Below are positions 1 to 8,480 of a DNA stretch of 64,000 nt, piece after piece. The stretch's first letter is position 1; the number at the start of each line of letters is the position of its first letter. This DNA comes from Blastococcus carthaginiensis (GTDB taxonomy: Bacteria; Actinomycetota; Actinomycetes; Mycobacteriales; Geodermatophilaceae), in the NCBI RefSeq assembly GCF_030731085.1, contig NZ_JASNFN010000011.1, positions 1 to 64,000 of the forward strand, in the 5' to 3' direction. The translations under genes and the position numbers were made by a program. A model generated the notes under the pieces. The model made no database searches and was not told the DNA's origin. It was given only the letters and a program-made list of their open reading frames with translations.

Positions 1-162
1 GAACCGAGAGCTGACACTCTCGATATCAATCAACCAAAGGAATCCCAGCCGATCCGAAGACCGGCACGGGGTATTACTTGGCACTGACTTTCGGCACGCT
101 GTTGAGTTCTCAAGGAGCGGACGCGCAGAAACTCGACCCTTCCGGGCTTCGTCCCTGGCTGG
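1..162 (-). ncRNA. Leader of an rRNA operon (16S gene lies beyond the left edge)
   Basis: Read on the minus strand towards position 1, this stretch contains the block TTGAGAACTCAACAGCGTG (positions 95-113). From memory this is the antitermination (boxA-type) block found in actinobacterial rRNA leaders shortly before 16S. A small stem CGAGAG/CTCTCG at 5-22 resembles the processing stems of such leaders. No rRNA sequence itself is inside the window, and no protein gene fits here. The alternative, a 16S-23S spacer, is less likely because the upstream side is ordinary intergenic DNA followed by dapB. Confidence 0.75.
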
Positions 163-169
163 ATGTCCA

Positions 170-277
170 ACTCTACGCCGGTTTCCAGCAGCCCGTCTAG
201 CGGGGGCTGGTCCGGCGGCCCTCCCGGGCCGCGCGGCGCATGGAGAAACATACACGACCTCGCGGGCCCGTGCGCAA
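170..277 (-). promoter_or_regulatory. Candidate tandem promoters of the rRNA operon
   Basis: Two promoter-like pairs precede the leader on the minus strand. The distal one has TTGCGC (272-277) and TATGTT (247-252), 19 bases apart. The proximal one has TAGACG (194-199) and TAGAGT (170-175), 18 bases apart. Their position about 50-150 bases ahead of the antitermination block is what is expected for rRNA P1/P2 promoters. The hexamers match sigma-70 consensus only partly, so the assignment is inference. Confidence 0.4.
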
Positions 278-482
278 GTCCCCGGAGAGCGGTCCGCGTC
301 ACACCGCCGGGTCGTCCCGCGCAGCCCGCCGGCCGAACCCGGTCCTGCGCTGGGCGAGGACCCGCGTCGAACCCCGTGCCAGCGCTGGTGGCTGCCCTGC
401 GGGGTCCCGCGCCGGACCCCGCGCCGGTCCCGGGCGGCCGCCTTGCCAGGGCTCACGCCGAGCGCAGGACGTGCGGGAACGG

Positions 483-517
483 CCCTGCTCTGCAGGGGCG
501 CGTCGGGGCTCACGCGC
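483..517 (-). terminator. Candidate terminator after dapB (tandem hairpins)
   Basis: Two hairpins follow the dapB stop on the minus strand: GCGCGT/ACGCGC (498-503 with 512-517) and CCCTGC/GCAGGG (483-488 with 492-497). There is no U tract, which is common for actinobacterial terminators. They separate dapB from the rRNA promoters. Confidence 0.35.
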
Positions 518-537
518 GGCGGGGGGAGCAGGTCCTC

Positions 538-1335
538 CTAGAGCCCCAGGAACCCTTCGATGCCGACGGTGAGACCGGGGCGCCGGCTGATCTCCCGAAC
601 CGCCAGGAGCACGCCGGGCATGAAGGACGCGCGGTCGAACGAGTCGTGCCGCAGGGTCAGCGACTCCCCCGCGGCTCCGAGCAGCACCTCCTGGTGGGCG
701 ACGAGGCCGGCCAGCCGGACCGCGTGCACGCGCACGCCCTCGACGTCGGTGCCCCGGGCGCCGGGCAGCTCGTCGGTGGTGGCGTCCGGCACCGGCGGCA
801 GGCCGGCCGCCCGCCGGGCCGACGCCACGAGGCGCGCGGTGCGCACCGCCGTCCCCGAGGGCGCGTCCACCTTGTTCGGGTGGTGGAGCTCGACGACCTC
901 GACCGACGGGAAGAAGCGCGCCGCCTCCTGGGCGAAGCGCATGAGCAGGATCGCCCCGATGCCGAAGTTGGGGGCGATCACGACGCCCAGCTCGGGCTTG
1001 GGCTCGAGCCATTCGGCGACGGTGGCCAGGCGGGCCTCGTCGAAGCCGGTCGTCCCGACGACGCAGTGGATGTTGTTGTCGATGCAGAACCGGATGTTGT
1101 CCATCACCACGTCGGGGCGGGTGAAGTCGACGACGACCTGCGCGCCGGCGTCGGCCACGTTGAACAGCCAGTCGCCGTCGTCGACCATGGCCACGAGCTC
1201 CAGGTCGTCGGCGTCGTTCACCGCCTTGACCACCTCGGTCCCCATCCGGCCGCGGGCGCCGAGCACCCCCACCGGGATGAGGAGGGACTCCCGATCGGCG
1301 GGGGCGGGCTGCTGGTCGGTCGCGGTCGTCGTCAC
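538..1335 (-). CDS. dapB: 4-hydroxy-tetrahydrodipicolinate reductase DapB
   Basis: DapB reduces hydroxy-tetrahydrodipicolinate with NAD(P)H in the diaminopimelate/lysine pathway, which feeds peptidoglycan cross-links. The 265-residue protein has the dinucleotide-binding GARGRMG near residues 26-32, the VDFT element near 69, GTTGF near 94-98 and the catalytic ELHHPNKVDAPSGTA at 149-163. The start used is GTG at 1335; it has no strong ribosome site, and the first 18 or so residues are unlike the family core, so a start slightly downstream is possible. It is the last gene of the minus-strand run that begins upstream with rpsO-pnp-M16. Confidence 0.95.
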   Translation of the reverse strand: MTTTATDQQPAPADRESLLIPVGVLGARGRMGTEVVKAVNDADDLELVAMVDDGDWLFNVADAGAQVVVDFTRPDVVMDNIRFCIDNNIHCVVGTTGFDEARLATVAEWLEPKPELGVVIAPNFGIGAILLMRFAQEAARFFPSVEVVELHHPNKVDAPSGTAVRTARLVASARRAAGLPPVPDATTDELPGARGTDVEGVRVHAVRLAGLVAHQEVLLGAAGESLTLRHDSFDRASFMPGVLLAVREISRRPGLTVGIEGFLGL

Positions 1336-1383
1336 GCGGTCAGGTTTCCCGGCCCGGCGCCCGGACGCAAGACAGGCGCCGGG

Positions 1384-1731
1384 TCAGCGCGCCCGCCGGC
1401 TGAGGGCTGCCCACGCGAGCAGTCCCAGCAGGATGCCCGCGATGTCGGCCACCACGTCGGCGAGGGACATCGACCGGCCCAGCGGGGTCAGCCCCTGCAC
1501 CAGCTCGCTGCCCAGGGCGTAGACCGCGAGACCGGCCCCGAGCGGCAGGTGGGGCAGGCCGGCCCACCGCCCGGCCACCGCCAGGGCGGCGAAGACGAGC
1601 AGGTGGACCGCCTTGTCGGTGCCCGGGGGTGCGGTCGGCACCCCCGAGGCCGGCAGGAACAGGACGACGACGGAGACCAGCAGCGCGACCGCGAAAGCCG
1701 CCTGCGGCAGCCCGGTCCGCGTCGTCCGCAT
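1384..1731 (-). CDS. VanZ-family small membrane protein
   Basis: A 115-residue, strongly hydrophobic protein with about four predicted membrane segments (near 9-28, 44-58, 62-80 and 90-110) and the short polar motifs GTDKAVHLLVF, GSELVQGL and S(L)ADVVADIAG. These are typical of VanZ-like proteins; the founding member gives low-level teicoplanin resistance, but most family members have no known job. It starts 8 bases after the M16 peptidase gene and precedes dapB, so it is probably co-transcribed. A role in the envelope is only inference. Confidence 0.75.
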   Translation of the reverse strand: MRTTRTGLPQAAFAVALLVSVVVLFLPASGVPTAPPGTDKAVHLLVFAALAVAGRWAGLPHLPLGAGLAVYALGSELVQGLTPLGRSMSLADVVADIAGILLGLLAWAALSRRAR

Positions 1732-1739
1732 CCGTCGGG

Positions 1740-3113
1740 TCAGAGCCGGTCGAGGTCGGACTCGCGGTAGGGGCCCACCACGGCCAGGCAGGTCTCCTGG
1801 CCGAACAGCTCCCCCGCCACCGACCGCACCTGGGTCTCGTCGACGGACTCGATGCGCGCCAGCACGTCGCGCACCGGCACGTACTCGCCGTAGGACAGCT
1901 CGCTCTTGCCGAGCCGGCTCATGCGCGAGCCGGTGTCCTCCAGGCCGAGCACCAGCCCGCCCTTCAGCTGGCCGCGCGCCCGGGCCACCTCCTCGGAGGT
2001 CAGCCCGTCGGCGGCGACCCGCCCCAGTTCCTCGCGGACCAGGCGGAGCACCTCGGGCACGCGCTTCTTCGAGCAGCCGGCGTACACCGAGAAGGCGCCC
2101 GCGCCGGCGTAGTGGGTCAGCGCTGACCCGACGCTGTACACCAGGCCGCGCTTCTCCCGGATCTCCTGGAACAGCCGGGAGCTCATGCCACCACCGACGG
2201 CGGCGTCCAGGACGGCGGCGACGTAGCGGCGCTCGTCGAGCCGGCCCATCGCGGGCGTGCCGAGCAGCAGGTGGGTCTGCTCGGTACGGCGGGAGATCAG
2301 CCCCGTGCTGCGTGCCGGCCGGACGAGGTCCACGTCACCGGTCCGCAGCGGTGCGGGGCGAGCGGTGCCGGAGAGCCGGTCGCCGAACGCCGCCGTCACC
2401 AGGTCGAGCACCTGCCGGTGGTCCACCCGCCCGGCCGCCGTCACGACGATCGACGGGGCGGCGTAGCGGGAGCGGTACCAGCCGTCGACGTCGTCGCGGG
2501 TGAGTCCCTCGATCGACTCGACGGTCCCCAGCACGGAGCGACCCAGCGAGGTGTCGCCGTAGAGCGTCTCGGCGAACAGGTCGTGCACGGCGTCCGAAGG
2601 CTCGTCGTCGCGCATGGCGATCTCCTCGAGCACCACCGTCCGCTCGGACTCCAGGTCCGCCGCCGTGTTGGTCGCCTCGGTGACCAGGTCAGCCAGCAGC
2701 GTCACCGCGAGCGGGAGGTCGCTGGCGAGCACGTTCGCGTAGTAGCAGGTGTGCTCCTTGGCGGTGAACGCGTTCATCTCACCGCCGACGGCGTCCATGG
2801 CGGTCGCGATCTCCAGCGCCCCGCGCGACGTCGTCCCCTTGAACAGCAGGTGCTCGAGGAAGTGCGACGCCCCGGCGACGTCCGGAGTCTCGTCGCGCGA
2901 GCCCACGGCCACCCAGATGCCGAGGGTCGCCGACAGCACGCCCGGCATCGTCTCGGTGAGCACGCGGAGCCCCCCGGGGAGCTCCGTGCGTTCCACCCGG
3001 CCGCCGACCTCGTCGAGGTCGAGCAGCGCGGTCGTCCCGACGGGAACCGGGGTGGGGGCCGCTCCCGGAGAAGCGGCGCCCACCCCGGCCCGGATCAGAT
3101 CGGTCGTGGTCAC
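1740..3113 (-). CDS. M16-family zinc metallopeptidase
   Basis: The 457-residue protein has the inverted zinc motif HFLEH at 84-88 and a downstream glutamate region (LEEIAMRDDEP), plus the second M16 half with RGLVYSVGS. Family members are processing peptidases of the pitrilysin/MPP group. GTG at 3113 is chosen because GAGGAAGG sits just before it; an upstream TTG at 3182 would add 23 residues without family character. The gene lies after pnp, a neighbourhood also known from other bacteria, where the peptidase is of uncertain substrate. It is likely cytoplasmic, as no signal peptide is seen. Confidence 0.88.
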   Translation of the reverse strand: MTTTDLIRAGVGAASPGAAPTPVPVGTTALLDLDEVGGRVERTELPGGLRVLTETMPGVLSATLGIWVAVGSRDETPDVAGASHFLEHLLFKGTTSRGALEIATAMDAVGGEMNAFTAKEHTCYYANVLASDLPLAVTLLADLVTEATNTAADLESERTVVLEEIAMRDDEPSDAVHDLFAETLYGDTSLGRSVLGTVESIEGLTRDDVDGWYRSRYAAPSIVVTAAGRVDHRQVLDLVTAAFGDRLSGTARPAPLRTGDVDLVRPARSTGLISRRTEQTHLLLGTPAMGRLDERRYVAAVLDAAVGGGMSSRLFQEIREKRGLVYSVGSALTHYAGAGAFSVYAGCSKKRVPEVLRLVREELGRVAADGLTSEEVARARGQLKGGLVLGLEDTGSRMSRLGKSELSYGEYVPVRDVLARIESVDETQVRSVAGELFGQETCLAVVGPYRESDLDRL

Positions 3114-3188
3114 GGAGCCTTCCTCGCTGGCGCTCGTCAACTCCGTGCCCACAGGTGCTGCATCCTCGGAGTGACCTCGCAAGCTCGG

Positions 3189-5462
3189 TCACTCACCCGC
3201 AGGGGCGGCCTCGGCCGGGGCGTCGGCGGGGGCCTCGGCACCGTCGGCACCCTCGGCGGCGACCGGCGCGAGGCTGATCTTGCCGCGGGCGTCGATGTCG
3301 GTGATCTCGACCTGCATCTTGTCGCCGACGTTCGCGACGTCCTCGACCTTGCCGATGCGCTTGCCGCCACCGAGCTTGCTGATGTGGACCAGGCCGTCCT
3401 TGCCCGGGAGCAGGGAGACGAAGGCGCCGAACGGCGTGGTCTTGACGACCGTGCCGAGGAAGCGCTCGCCGACCTTGGGCATCTGCGGGTTGGCGATGGC
3501 GTTGATCCGGTCCACCGCGGCCTGGGCCGAGGGGCCGTCGGAGGCGCCGACGTAGATCGTGCCGTCGTCCTCGATGGTGATGTCGGCGCCGGTCTCGTCC
3601 TGGATCGCGTTGATCATCTGGCCCTTGGGGCCGATGACCGCGCCGATCTTGTCGACCGGGATGCGCACCGTGGTCACGCGCGGGGCGTACGGGCTCATCT
3701 CGTCCGGGGCGTCGATCGCCTCGTTCATCACGTCGAGGATGTGCAGCCGGGCGGCGCGGGCCTGGGTCAGCGCCTGGGCGAGCACGTCGGACGGGATGCC
3801 GTCGAGCTTGGTGTCCAGCTGCAGCGCGGTGACGAACTCCCGCGTGCCGGCGACCTTGAAGTCCATGTCACCGAACGCGTCCTCGGCACCGAGGATGTCG
3901 GTCAGCGCCACGTACTCCGTCTTGCCGTCGACCTGGTCGGAGACCAGGCCCATCGCGATGCCCGCGACCGGCGCCCGCAGCGGCACACCGGCGTTGAGCA
4001 GGGCCAGCGTCGAGGCGCAGACGGAGCCCATCGAGGTGGAGCCGTTGGAGCCCAGCGCCTCGGAGACCTGCCGGATCGCGTAGGGGAACTCCTCGCGGTC
4101 GGGCAGCACCGGCAGCAGGGCGCGCTCGGCGAGCGCGCCGTGGCCGATCTCGCGCCGCTTGGGCGAGCCCACGCGGCCGGTCTCGCCGGTGGAGTACGGC
4201 GGGAAGTTGTAGTTGTGCATGTAGCGCTTGCGGTTGTCCGGCGACAGCGTGTCCAGCTGCTGCTCCATGCGGAGCATGTTCAGCGTGGTGATGCCCAGGA
4301 TCTGGGTCTCGCCGCGCTCGAACAGCGCCGAGCCGTGCACGCGGGGCACGACCTCGACCTCGGCCGACAGCGGCCGGATGTCGGTGACGCCACGGCCGTC
4401 GATGCGGACCTTGTCACGCAGGATCCGCTGCCGGACGACCTTCTTGGTGACGGCGCGGAAGGCGGCGGAGACCTCCTTCTCACGACCCTCGAACTGGTCG
4501 GCGAGCGCAGCCTTGACCTCGTCCTTGAGCGCCTCGGTGGCGTCCTCGCGCTCCTGCTTGCCGGCGATGGCCTGCACCTCGCCGAGGCGGGTCAGCGCGG
4601 CGGACTCCACGGCGGCGTACACGTCGTCCTGGTAGTCCAGGAAGCGCGGGAACTCCGCGACCGGCTTGGCGGCCTTGGCGGCCATCGCGCTCTGCGCCTC
4701 GCACAGCGCCTTGATGAAGGGCTTGGCGGCCTCGAGGCCCTGGGCCACGACCTCCTCGGTCGGGGCGCTGGCGCCACCGGCGACGAGCTCGATCGTCTTC
4801 TCGGTGGCCTCGGCCTCGACCATCATGATCGCGACGTCGCCGTCCGGCAGGAGGCGGCCGGCGACGACCATGTCGAAGACGGCCTCCTCGAGCTCCGCGT
4901 GGGTCGGGAAGGCGACCCACTGGCCGCGGATGAGCGCGACGCGGGTGCCGCCGACGGGGCCGGAGAACGGCAGGCCCGACAGCTGGGTGGAGGCCGACGC
5001 GCCGTTGATGGCCATGACGTCGTAGAGGTGCTCGGGGTCCAGGGCCATGACGGTGATGACGACCTGGACCTCGTTGCGCAGGCCCTTGGCGAAGGTCGGC
5101 CGCAGCGGGCGGTCGATCAGCCGGCAGGTGAGGATCGCGTCCTCCGACGGCCGGCCCTCGCGGCGGAAGAACGAGCCGGGGATGCGACCCGCGGCGTACA
5201 TCCGCTCCTCGACGTCGACGGTCAGCGGGAAGAAGTCGAAGTGCTCCTTGGGCTGACGGCCGGCCGTGGTGGCCGACAGCAGCATGCTGTCGCCCATCGT
5301 CACGACGACGGAGCCGGCGGCCTGCTTGGCCAGCCGGCCGGTCTCGAAGGTGATGCTGCGGCTGCCGAAGCTGCCGTTGTCGATGACCGCGGTGGCGGTG
5401 GTGACCCCGTCCTCGGGGTCGAACTCGGCGGCGATCGGGCCGCTGGTGGTGGGTGCGGACAC
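3189..5462 (-). CDS. pnp: Polyribonucleotide nucleotidyltransferase (PNPase)
   Basis: PNPase degrades RNA 3'-5' by phosphorolysis and in actinomycetes also adds 3' tails. The 757-residue protein has two RNase PH cores (about 25-240 and 345-560, the second with VHGSALFERGETQ), a KH domain (IGAVIGPKGQMINAI) and an S1 domain (GTVVKTTPFGAFV). GTG at 5462 has AAGGA 7 bases upstream. It follows rpsO after a terminator, the conserved rpsO-pnp order; the 250 bases between hold no gene and probably contain the pnp promoter. The C-terminus ends in an Ala/Glu-rich tail. Confidence 0.97.
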   Translation of the reverse strand: MSAPTTSGPIAAEFDPEDGVTTATAVIDNGSFGSRSITFETGRLAKQAAGSVVVTMGDSMLLSATTAGRQPKEHFDFFPLTVDVEERMYAAGRIPGSFFRREGRPSEDAILTCRLIDRPLRPTFAKGLRNEVQVVITVMALDPEHLYDVMAINGASASTQLSGLPFSGPVGGTRVALIRGQWVAFPTHAELEEAVFDMVVAGRLLPDGDVAIMMVEAEATEKTIELVAGGASAPTEEVVAQGLEAAKPFIKALCEAQSAMAAKAAKPVAEFPRFLDYQDDVYAAVESAALTRLGEVQAIAGKQEREDATEALKDEVKAALADQFEGREKEVSAAFRAVTKKVVRQRILRDKVRIDGRGVTDIRPLSAEVEVVPRVHGSALFERGETQILGITTLNMLRMEQQLDTLSPDNRKRYMHNYNFPPYSTGETGRVGSPKRREIGHGALAERALLPVLPDREEFPYAIRQVSEALGSNGSTSMGSVCASTLALLNAGVPLRAPVAGIAMGLVSDQVDGKTEYVALTDILGAEDAFGDMDFKVAGTREFVTALQLDTKLDGIPSDVLAQALTQARAARLHILDVMNEAIDAPDEMSPYAPRVTTVRIPVDKIGAVIGPKGQMINAIQDETGADITIEDDGTIYVGASDGPSAQAAVDRINAIANPQMPKVGERFLGTVVKTTPFGAFVSLLPGKDGLVHISKLGGGKRIGKVEDVANVGDKMQVEITDIDARGKISLAPVAAEGADGAEAPADAPAEAAPAGE

Positions 5463-5711
5463 GCTGTCCTTCTCTCGTCTGGTCGCAGCCGGCCCCTTGC
5501 CAGGTGCGACTTCCTCGTACGGCGGTGCACGCCGTCGGCGTCCGGGGCGACCGGTCTTCGATCGAAGCCCTCGGGCGGTGCTGGTTCCCCGTCGGGCGGA
5601 GGACCACTCCCCGTGCTCGGGGTGTCCCGGGGGCCACTACCGAGGACCGGCCCTCTGCGACGGACGCGTCGGGCTGCTCACCGTGGCCCGTGCGGCGGGT
5701 GCCGCACGAGA

Positions 5712-5747
5712 GAGGGGACCGTCCCGGTTACCCGGAGCGGTCCCCTC
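5712..5747 (-). terminator. Intrinsic-type terminator after rpsO
   Basis: A perfect 9-bp stem GAGGGGACC/GGTCCCCTC (5712-5720 with 5739-5747) begins 7 bases after the rpsO stop. It lacks a long U run. It would uncouple rpsO from pnp. Confidence 0.7.
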
Positions 5748-5753
5748 GACGTG

Positions 5754-6023
5754 CTATCGGCGCAGGCCGAGCCGCTCGATCAGCGACCGGTAGCGGTTGA
5801 TGTCGGTCTTCGCCAGGTAGTTCAGCAGCCGGCGGCGCCGGCCGACCAGCAGGAGCAGGCCCCGCCGGCTGTGGTGGTCGTGCTTGTGGTGCCGGAGGTG
5901 CTCGGTGAGGTCGCTGATCCGGCGGGACAGCATCGCGACCTGCACCTCGGGCGAACCGGTGTCCTTGTCGACCGTCGCGTACTCGGTCATGATCTGCTGC
6001 TTCGTCGCGCTGTCGAGCGCCAT
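5754..6023 (-). CDS. rpsO: 30S ribosomal protein S15
   Basis: An 89-residue protein of the usual S15 length, with the family core (TGSPEVQVAMLSRRI, HKHDHHSRRGLLLLVGRRR and YRSLIERLGLRR). S15 binds 16S rRNA helices 20-22 and nucleates platform assembly. ATG at 6023 has a strong AGGAGG seven bases upstream. It is followed by a terminator and pnp, and preceded by a leader containing a perfect palindrome that may serve autoregulation. Confidence 0.98.
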   Translation of the reverse strand: MALDSATKQQIMTEYATVDKDTGSPEVQVAMLSRRISDLTEHLRHHKHDHHSRRGLLLLVGRRRRLLNYLAKTDINRYRSLIERLGLRR

Positions 6024-6110
6024 GGTTCGCCTCCTGGGCGGGTCACGTGTGGCCCCCGGTCTGACTCACGAGGGCAGCTCTCACACAGCCGTGCATGCAC
6101 GGCTGGCGAC
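6024..6110 (-). promoter_or_regulatory. rpsO 5' leader with perfect palindrome, candidate S15 autoregulatory RNA
   Basis: The 20-bp perfect palindrome CAGCCGTGCATGCACGGCTG lies at 6086-6105, about 60 bases before the rpsO ribosome site. S15 is known to repress its own mRNA through leader structures that differ among phyla. The palindrome and its position are seen; the regulatory role is inference. The rest of the region up to ribF (6111-6278) holds no gene I can support. Confidence 0.4.
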
Positions 6111-6278
6111 GAGACTACCAGCGGTGATCGGCCGGTCGGACCGAGTGGGGGCCGGAGGCCATGTCCGGCGTCGTCCTCCGGACTCCGACCGCCACCAGAT
6201 GCCGTCCCCACGGTGCTTAGCCGCTGCGTCGTCCCTGCGCGGAACCCTCCGGGTCCCACTCGGTGCGACCTGCTCCCG

Positions 6279-7244
6279 TCAGTTCGTCAACCCCAGGACG
6301 TGGCGGGTGTCCTCGACGTCCTTGGCCATGGCGGCGAGCAGGCCCTCCACGTCGGCGAAGGCGGCCATGGGCCGGAGCCGCAGGGCGAACTCGACGCCGA
6401 CGTGCTCGCCGTAGAGGTCGCCGTCGTAGTCCAGCACGTAGGCCTCCACCGTGCGGCGGCTGCCTTGGAAGGTGGGGTTGGTGCCCACCGAGATCGCCGC
6501 CGGGAACCGCTCGCGGCTGGCCCCGCTGCGCGGGTCGCGGGTGACCAGGTGCCCGGCGTAGACACCGTCGGCGGGGATCGCGGTGTACGGCGGCGTCTCG
6601 ACGTTCGCCGTCGGGTAGCCGAGGTCGCGGCCGCGGCGGTCCCCCCGCACCACCACGCCGTCGACCCGGTGCGGCCGGCCGAGCGCACGGGCCGCGGGCA
6701 CCAGGTCGCCGGCGGCGACGCAGGCGCGGACGTAGGTCGAGGAGATGGTCACCTCGCCGTCCTCCGAGGCGTCCTGGGCCAGGGACACCCCCTCGACGGC
6801 GAAGCCGAAGCGGCGCCCCTCCGCGGTCAGCGTGGTGACGGTGCCGGCGGCGCGGTGCCCGTAGGTGAAGTTCTCCCCCACCACCACCTGCGCGGCGTGC
6901 AGCCGTTCGACGAGCACGGTGTGGGTGAACGTCTCCGGCGGGAGCTTCATGAACTCCGCGGTGAAGGGCAGCACGCACATGGCGTCCACCCCGAGCTCCG
7001 CGACGAGCTCCGCCTTGCGGTCCAGGGAGGTCAGGATCGCCGGGTGCGATCCCGGCCGCACGACCTCGGCCGGGTGCGGGTCGAAGGTCAGCAGGAGGCA
7101 GGGACGCCGCATCGCCCGGGCCCGCGCGACGGCCGCCCCGATGAGCTTCTGGTGCCCGCGGTGCACGCCGTCGTACATCCCGACGGTGACCACGGTCCGC
7201 CCGAGGTCACCGGGGGTGGCCTCCAGCCCCCGCCAGCGCAGCAC
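6279..7244 (-). CDS. ribF: Bifunctional riboflavin kinase / FAD synthetase RibF
   Basis: RibF converts riboflavin to FMN and FMN to FAD. The 321-residue protein has the N-terminal nucleotidyltransferase site (GMYDGVHRGHQKL, residues about 22-34, and ISSTYVR) and the C-terminal kinase site (GRDLGYPTANVETP). GTG at 7244 is used. It starts 20 bases after the ilvE stop, so both are probably on one transcript. In most actinobacteria ribF directly follows truB; here about 3 kb with ilvE, an MhuD-like gene and lar genes lie between. Confidence 0.96.
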   Translation of the reverse strand: MLRWRGLEATPGDLGRTVVTVGMYDGVHRGHQKLIGAAVARARAMRRPCLLLTFDPHPAEVVRPGSHPAILTSLDRKAELVAELGVDAMCVLPFTAEFMKLPPETFTHTVLVERLHAAQVVVGENFTYGHRAAGTVTTLTAEGRRFGFAVEGVSLAQDASEDGEVTISSTYVRACVAAGDLVPAARALGRPHRVDGVVVRGDRRGRDLGYPTANVETPPYTAIPADGVYAGHLVTRDPRSGASRERFPAAISVGTNPTFQGSRRTVEAYVLDYDGDLYGEHVGVEFALRLRPMAAFADVEGLLAAMAKDVEDTRHVLGLTN

Positions 7245-7264
7245 GCGACCGTCCCCCGCCGCGG

Positions 7265-8404
7265 TCAGGAGACCTGGTGCAGCCAGCCGTGGGTGTCGGC
7301 CACCCGCCCGTGCTGGATGTCGAGCAGCGTCTCGCGCAGCCGCATGGTGACCGGCCCGGGCTCGCCGTCGCCCACGGTGAAGTCACCGGTGCGGGCACGG
7401 ATCTGGCCGACCGGCGTGATGACGGCGGCCGTCCCGCAGGCGAAGGTCTCGGTGATCGAGCCGTCGAGCGCGCCGCTGCGCCACTCGTCGAGGGTCACCT
7501 TCCGCTCGGTCACGCGGTGCCCGAGCTCGCGGGCGACGGTGATCAGCGAGTCACGGGTGATGCCCGGCAGCAGCGTGCCGGAGAGCTCGGGGGTGACCAG
7601 CTCGGCGTCCTCGCCGGACCCCAGGACGAAGAACAGGTTCATCCCGCCCAGCTCCTCGATGGAGCGCCGCTCCACGGCGTCGAGGTAGACGACCTGGTCG
7701 CAGCCGAGCTCGCTGGCCTGCTGCTGGGGCCGCAGGCTGGCGGCGTAGTTGCCGGCGCACTTGACGTCGCCGGTCCCGCCGGGCGCGGCCCGCACGTAGT
7801 CCTCGGAGACGAAGACCGAGACGGGGTGCACGCCGCGCGGGAAGTAGGCGCCGGCCGGGCTGGCGATGACCAGGAAGAGGTACTCGTGCGCCGGCCGGAC
7901 GCCGAGGAAGGACTCGCTGGCCAGCTGGTACGGGCGCAGGTACAGCGTCTGGTCCGGCCCGGTGGGCACCCAGGCGCGGTCGGCGTCGACGAGCGCGTCG
8001 ACGGCGGCGAGGAAGGCCTGCTCGGGCACCGGTGGCATCGCCAGCCGCTCGGCGCTGCGGACGAAGCGCGCGGCGTTGGCCTCGGGGCGGAAGGTGGCCA
8101 CGCTGCCGTCGGGCTGCGCGTAGGCCTTGAGCCCCTCGAAGATCGACTGCGCGTAGTGCAGCGCGGCGGTGCCGGGGTCCATCGGCAGCGGGCCGTACTG
8201 CGTGAGCCGGGCGTCGTACCAGCCGCGGCCGACCTGGTACCGGGCCACGAACATGTGGTCGGTGAAGTAGCGGCCGAAGCCGGGGTCGGCGAGCAGTTCC
8301 TCGCGCTCGGTGGTGGAACGGCGCTGCACGTCCTCCACGACCACCGGCACGCCGTCGACGAACGTCCGGGACGAGGTGCGGCTGTCGGCGAGCGTGTCGG
8401 TCAT
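7265..8404 (-). CDS. ilvE: Branched-chain amino acid aminotransferase
   Basis: IlvE transfers the amino group between glutamate and the keto acids of leucine, isoleucine and valine, using pyridoxal phosphate. The 379-residue protein is of the class IV fold type; the cofactor lysine is K215 in GTGDVKCAGNY, and HYAQSIFEGLKAY (about 83-95) and GMNLFFV are family signatures. ATG at 8404 has GGAG just upstream. The length fits the actinobacterial IlvE branch. A terminator hairpin separates it from the MhuD-like gene upstream. Confidence 0.95.
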   Translation of the reverse strand: MTDTLADSRTSSRTFVDGVPVVVEDVQRRSTTEREELLADPGFGRYFTDHMFVARYQVGRGWYDARLTQYGPLPMDPGTAALHYAQSIFEGLKAYAQPDGSVATFRPEANAARFVRSAERLAMPPVPEQAFLAAVDALVDADRAWVPTGPDQTLYLRPYQLASESFLGVRPAHEYLFLVIASPAGAYFPRGVHPVSVFVSEDYVRAAPGGTGDVKCAGNYAASLRPQQQASELGCDQVVYLDAVERRSIEELGGMNLFFVLGSGEDAELVTPELSGTLLPGITRDSLITVARELGHRVTERKVTLDEWRSGALDGSITETFACGTAAVITPVGQIRARTGDFTVGDGEPGPVTMRLRETLLDIQHGRVADTHGWLHQVS

Positions 8405-8430
8405 GGCTCCTACCCGGGCGTGCGAGGGAT

Positions 8431-8465
8431 CGGCACCGGCCCGCGGGCGTGCGGGGCCGGTGCCG
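8431..8465 (-). terminator. Terminator between the MhuD-like gene and ilvE
   Basis: Perfect 11-bp stem CGGCACCGGCC/GGCCGGTGCCG (8431-8441 with 8455-8465), starting 15 bases past the stop of the upstream gene on the minus strand. Confidence 0.7.
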
Positions 8466-8480
8466 TCACACTAACCCGGC

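Noticed and set aside
2271..7688. A plus-strand open frame of about 1,800 codons
   Set aside because: It lies antisense over the M16 peptidase, pnp, rpsO and ribF. Its composition (Gly, Arg, Asp, Val, His repeats) is that of a shadow frame in G+C-rich DNA, with no domain.
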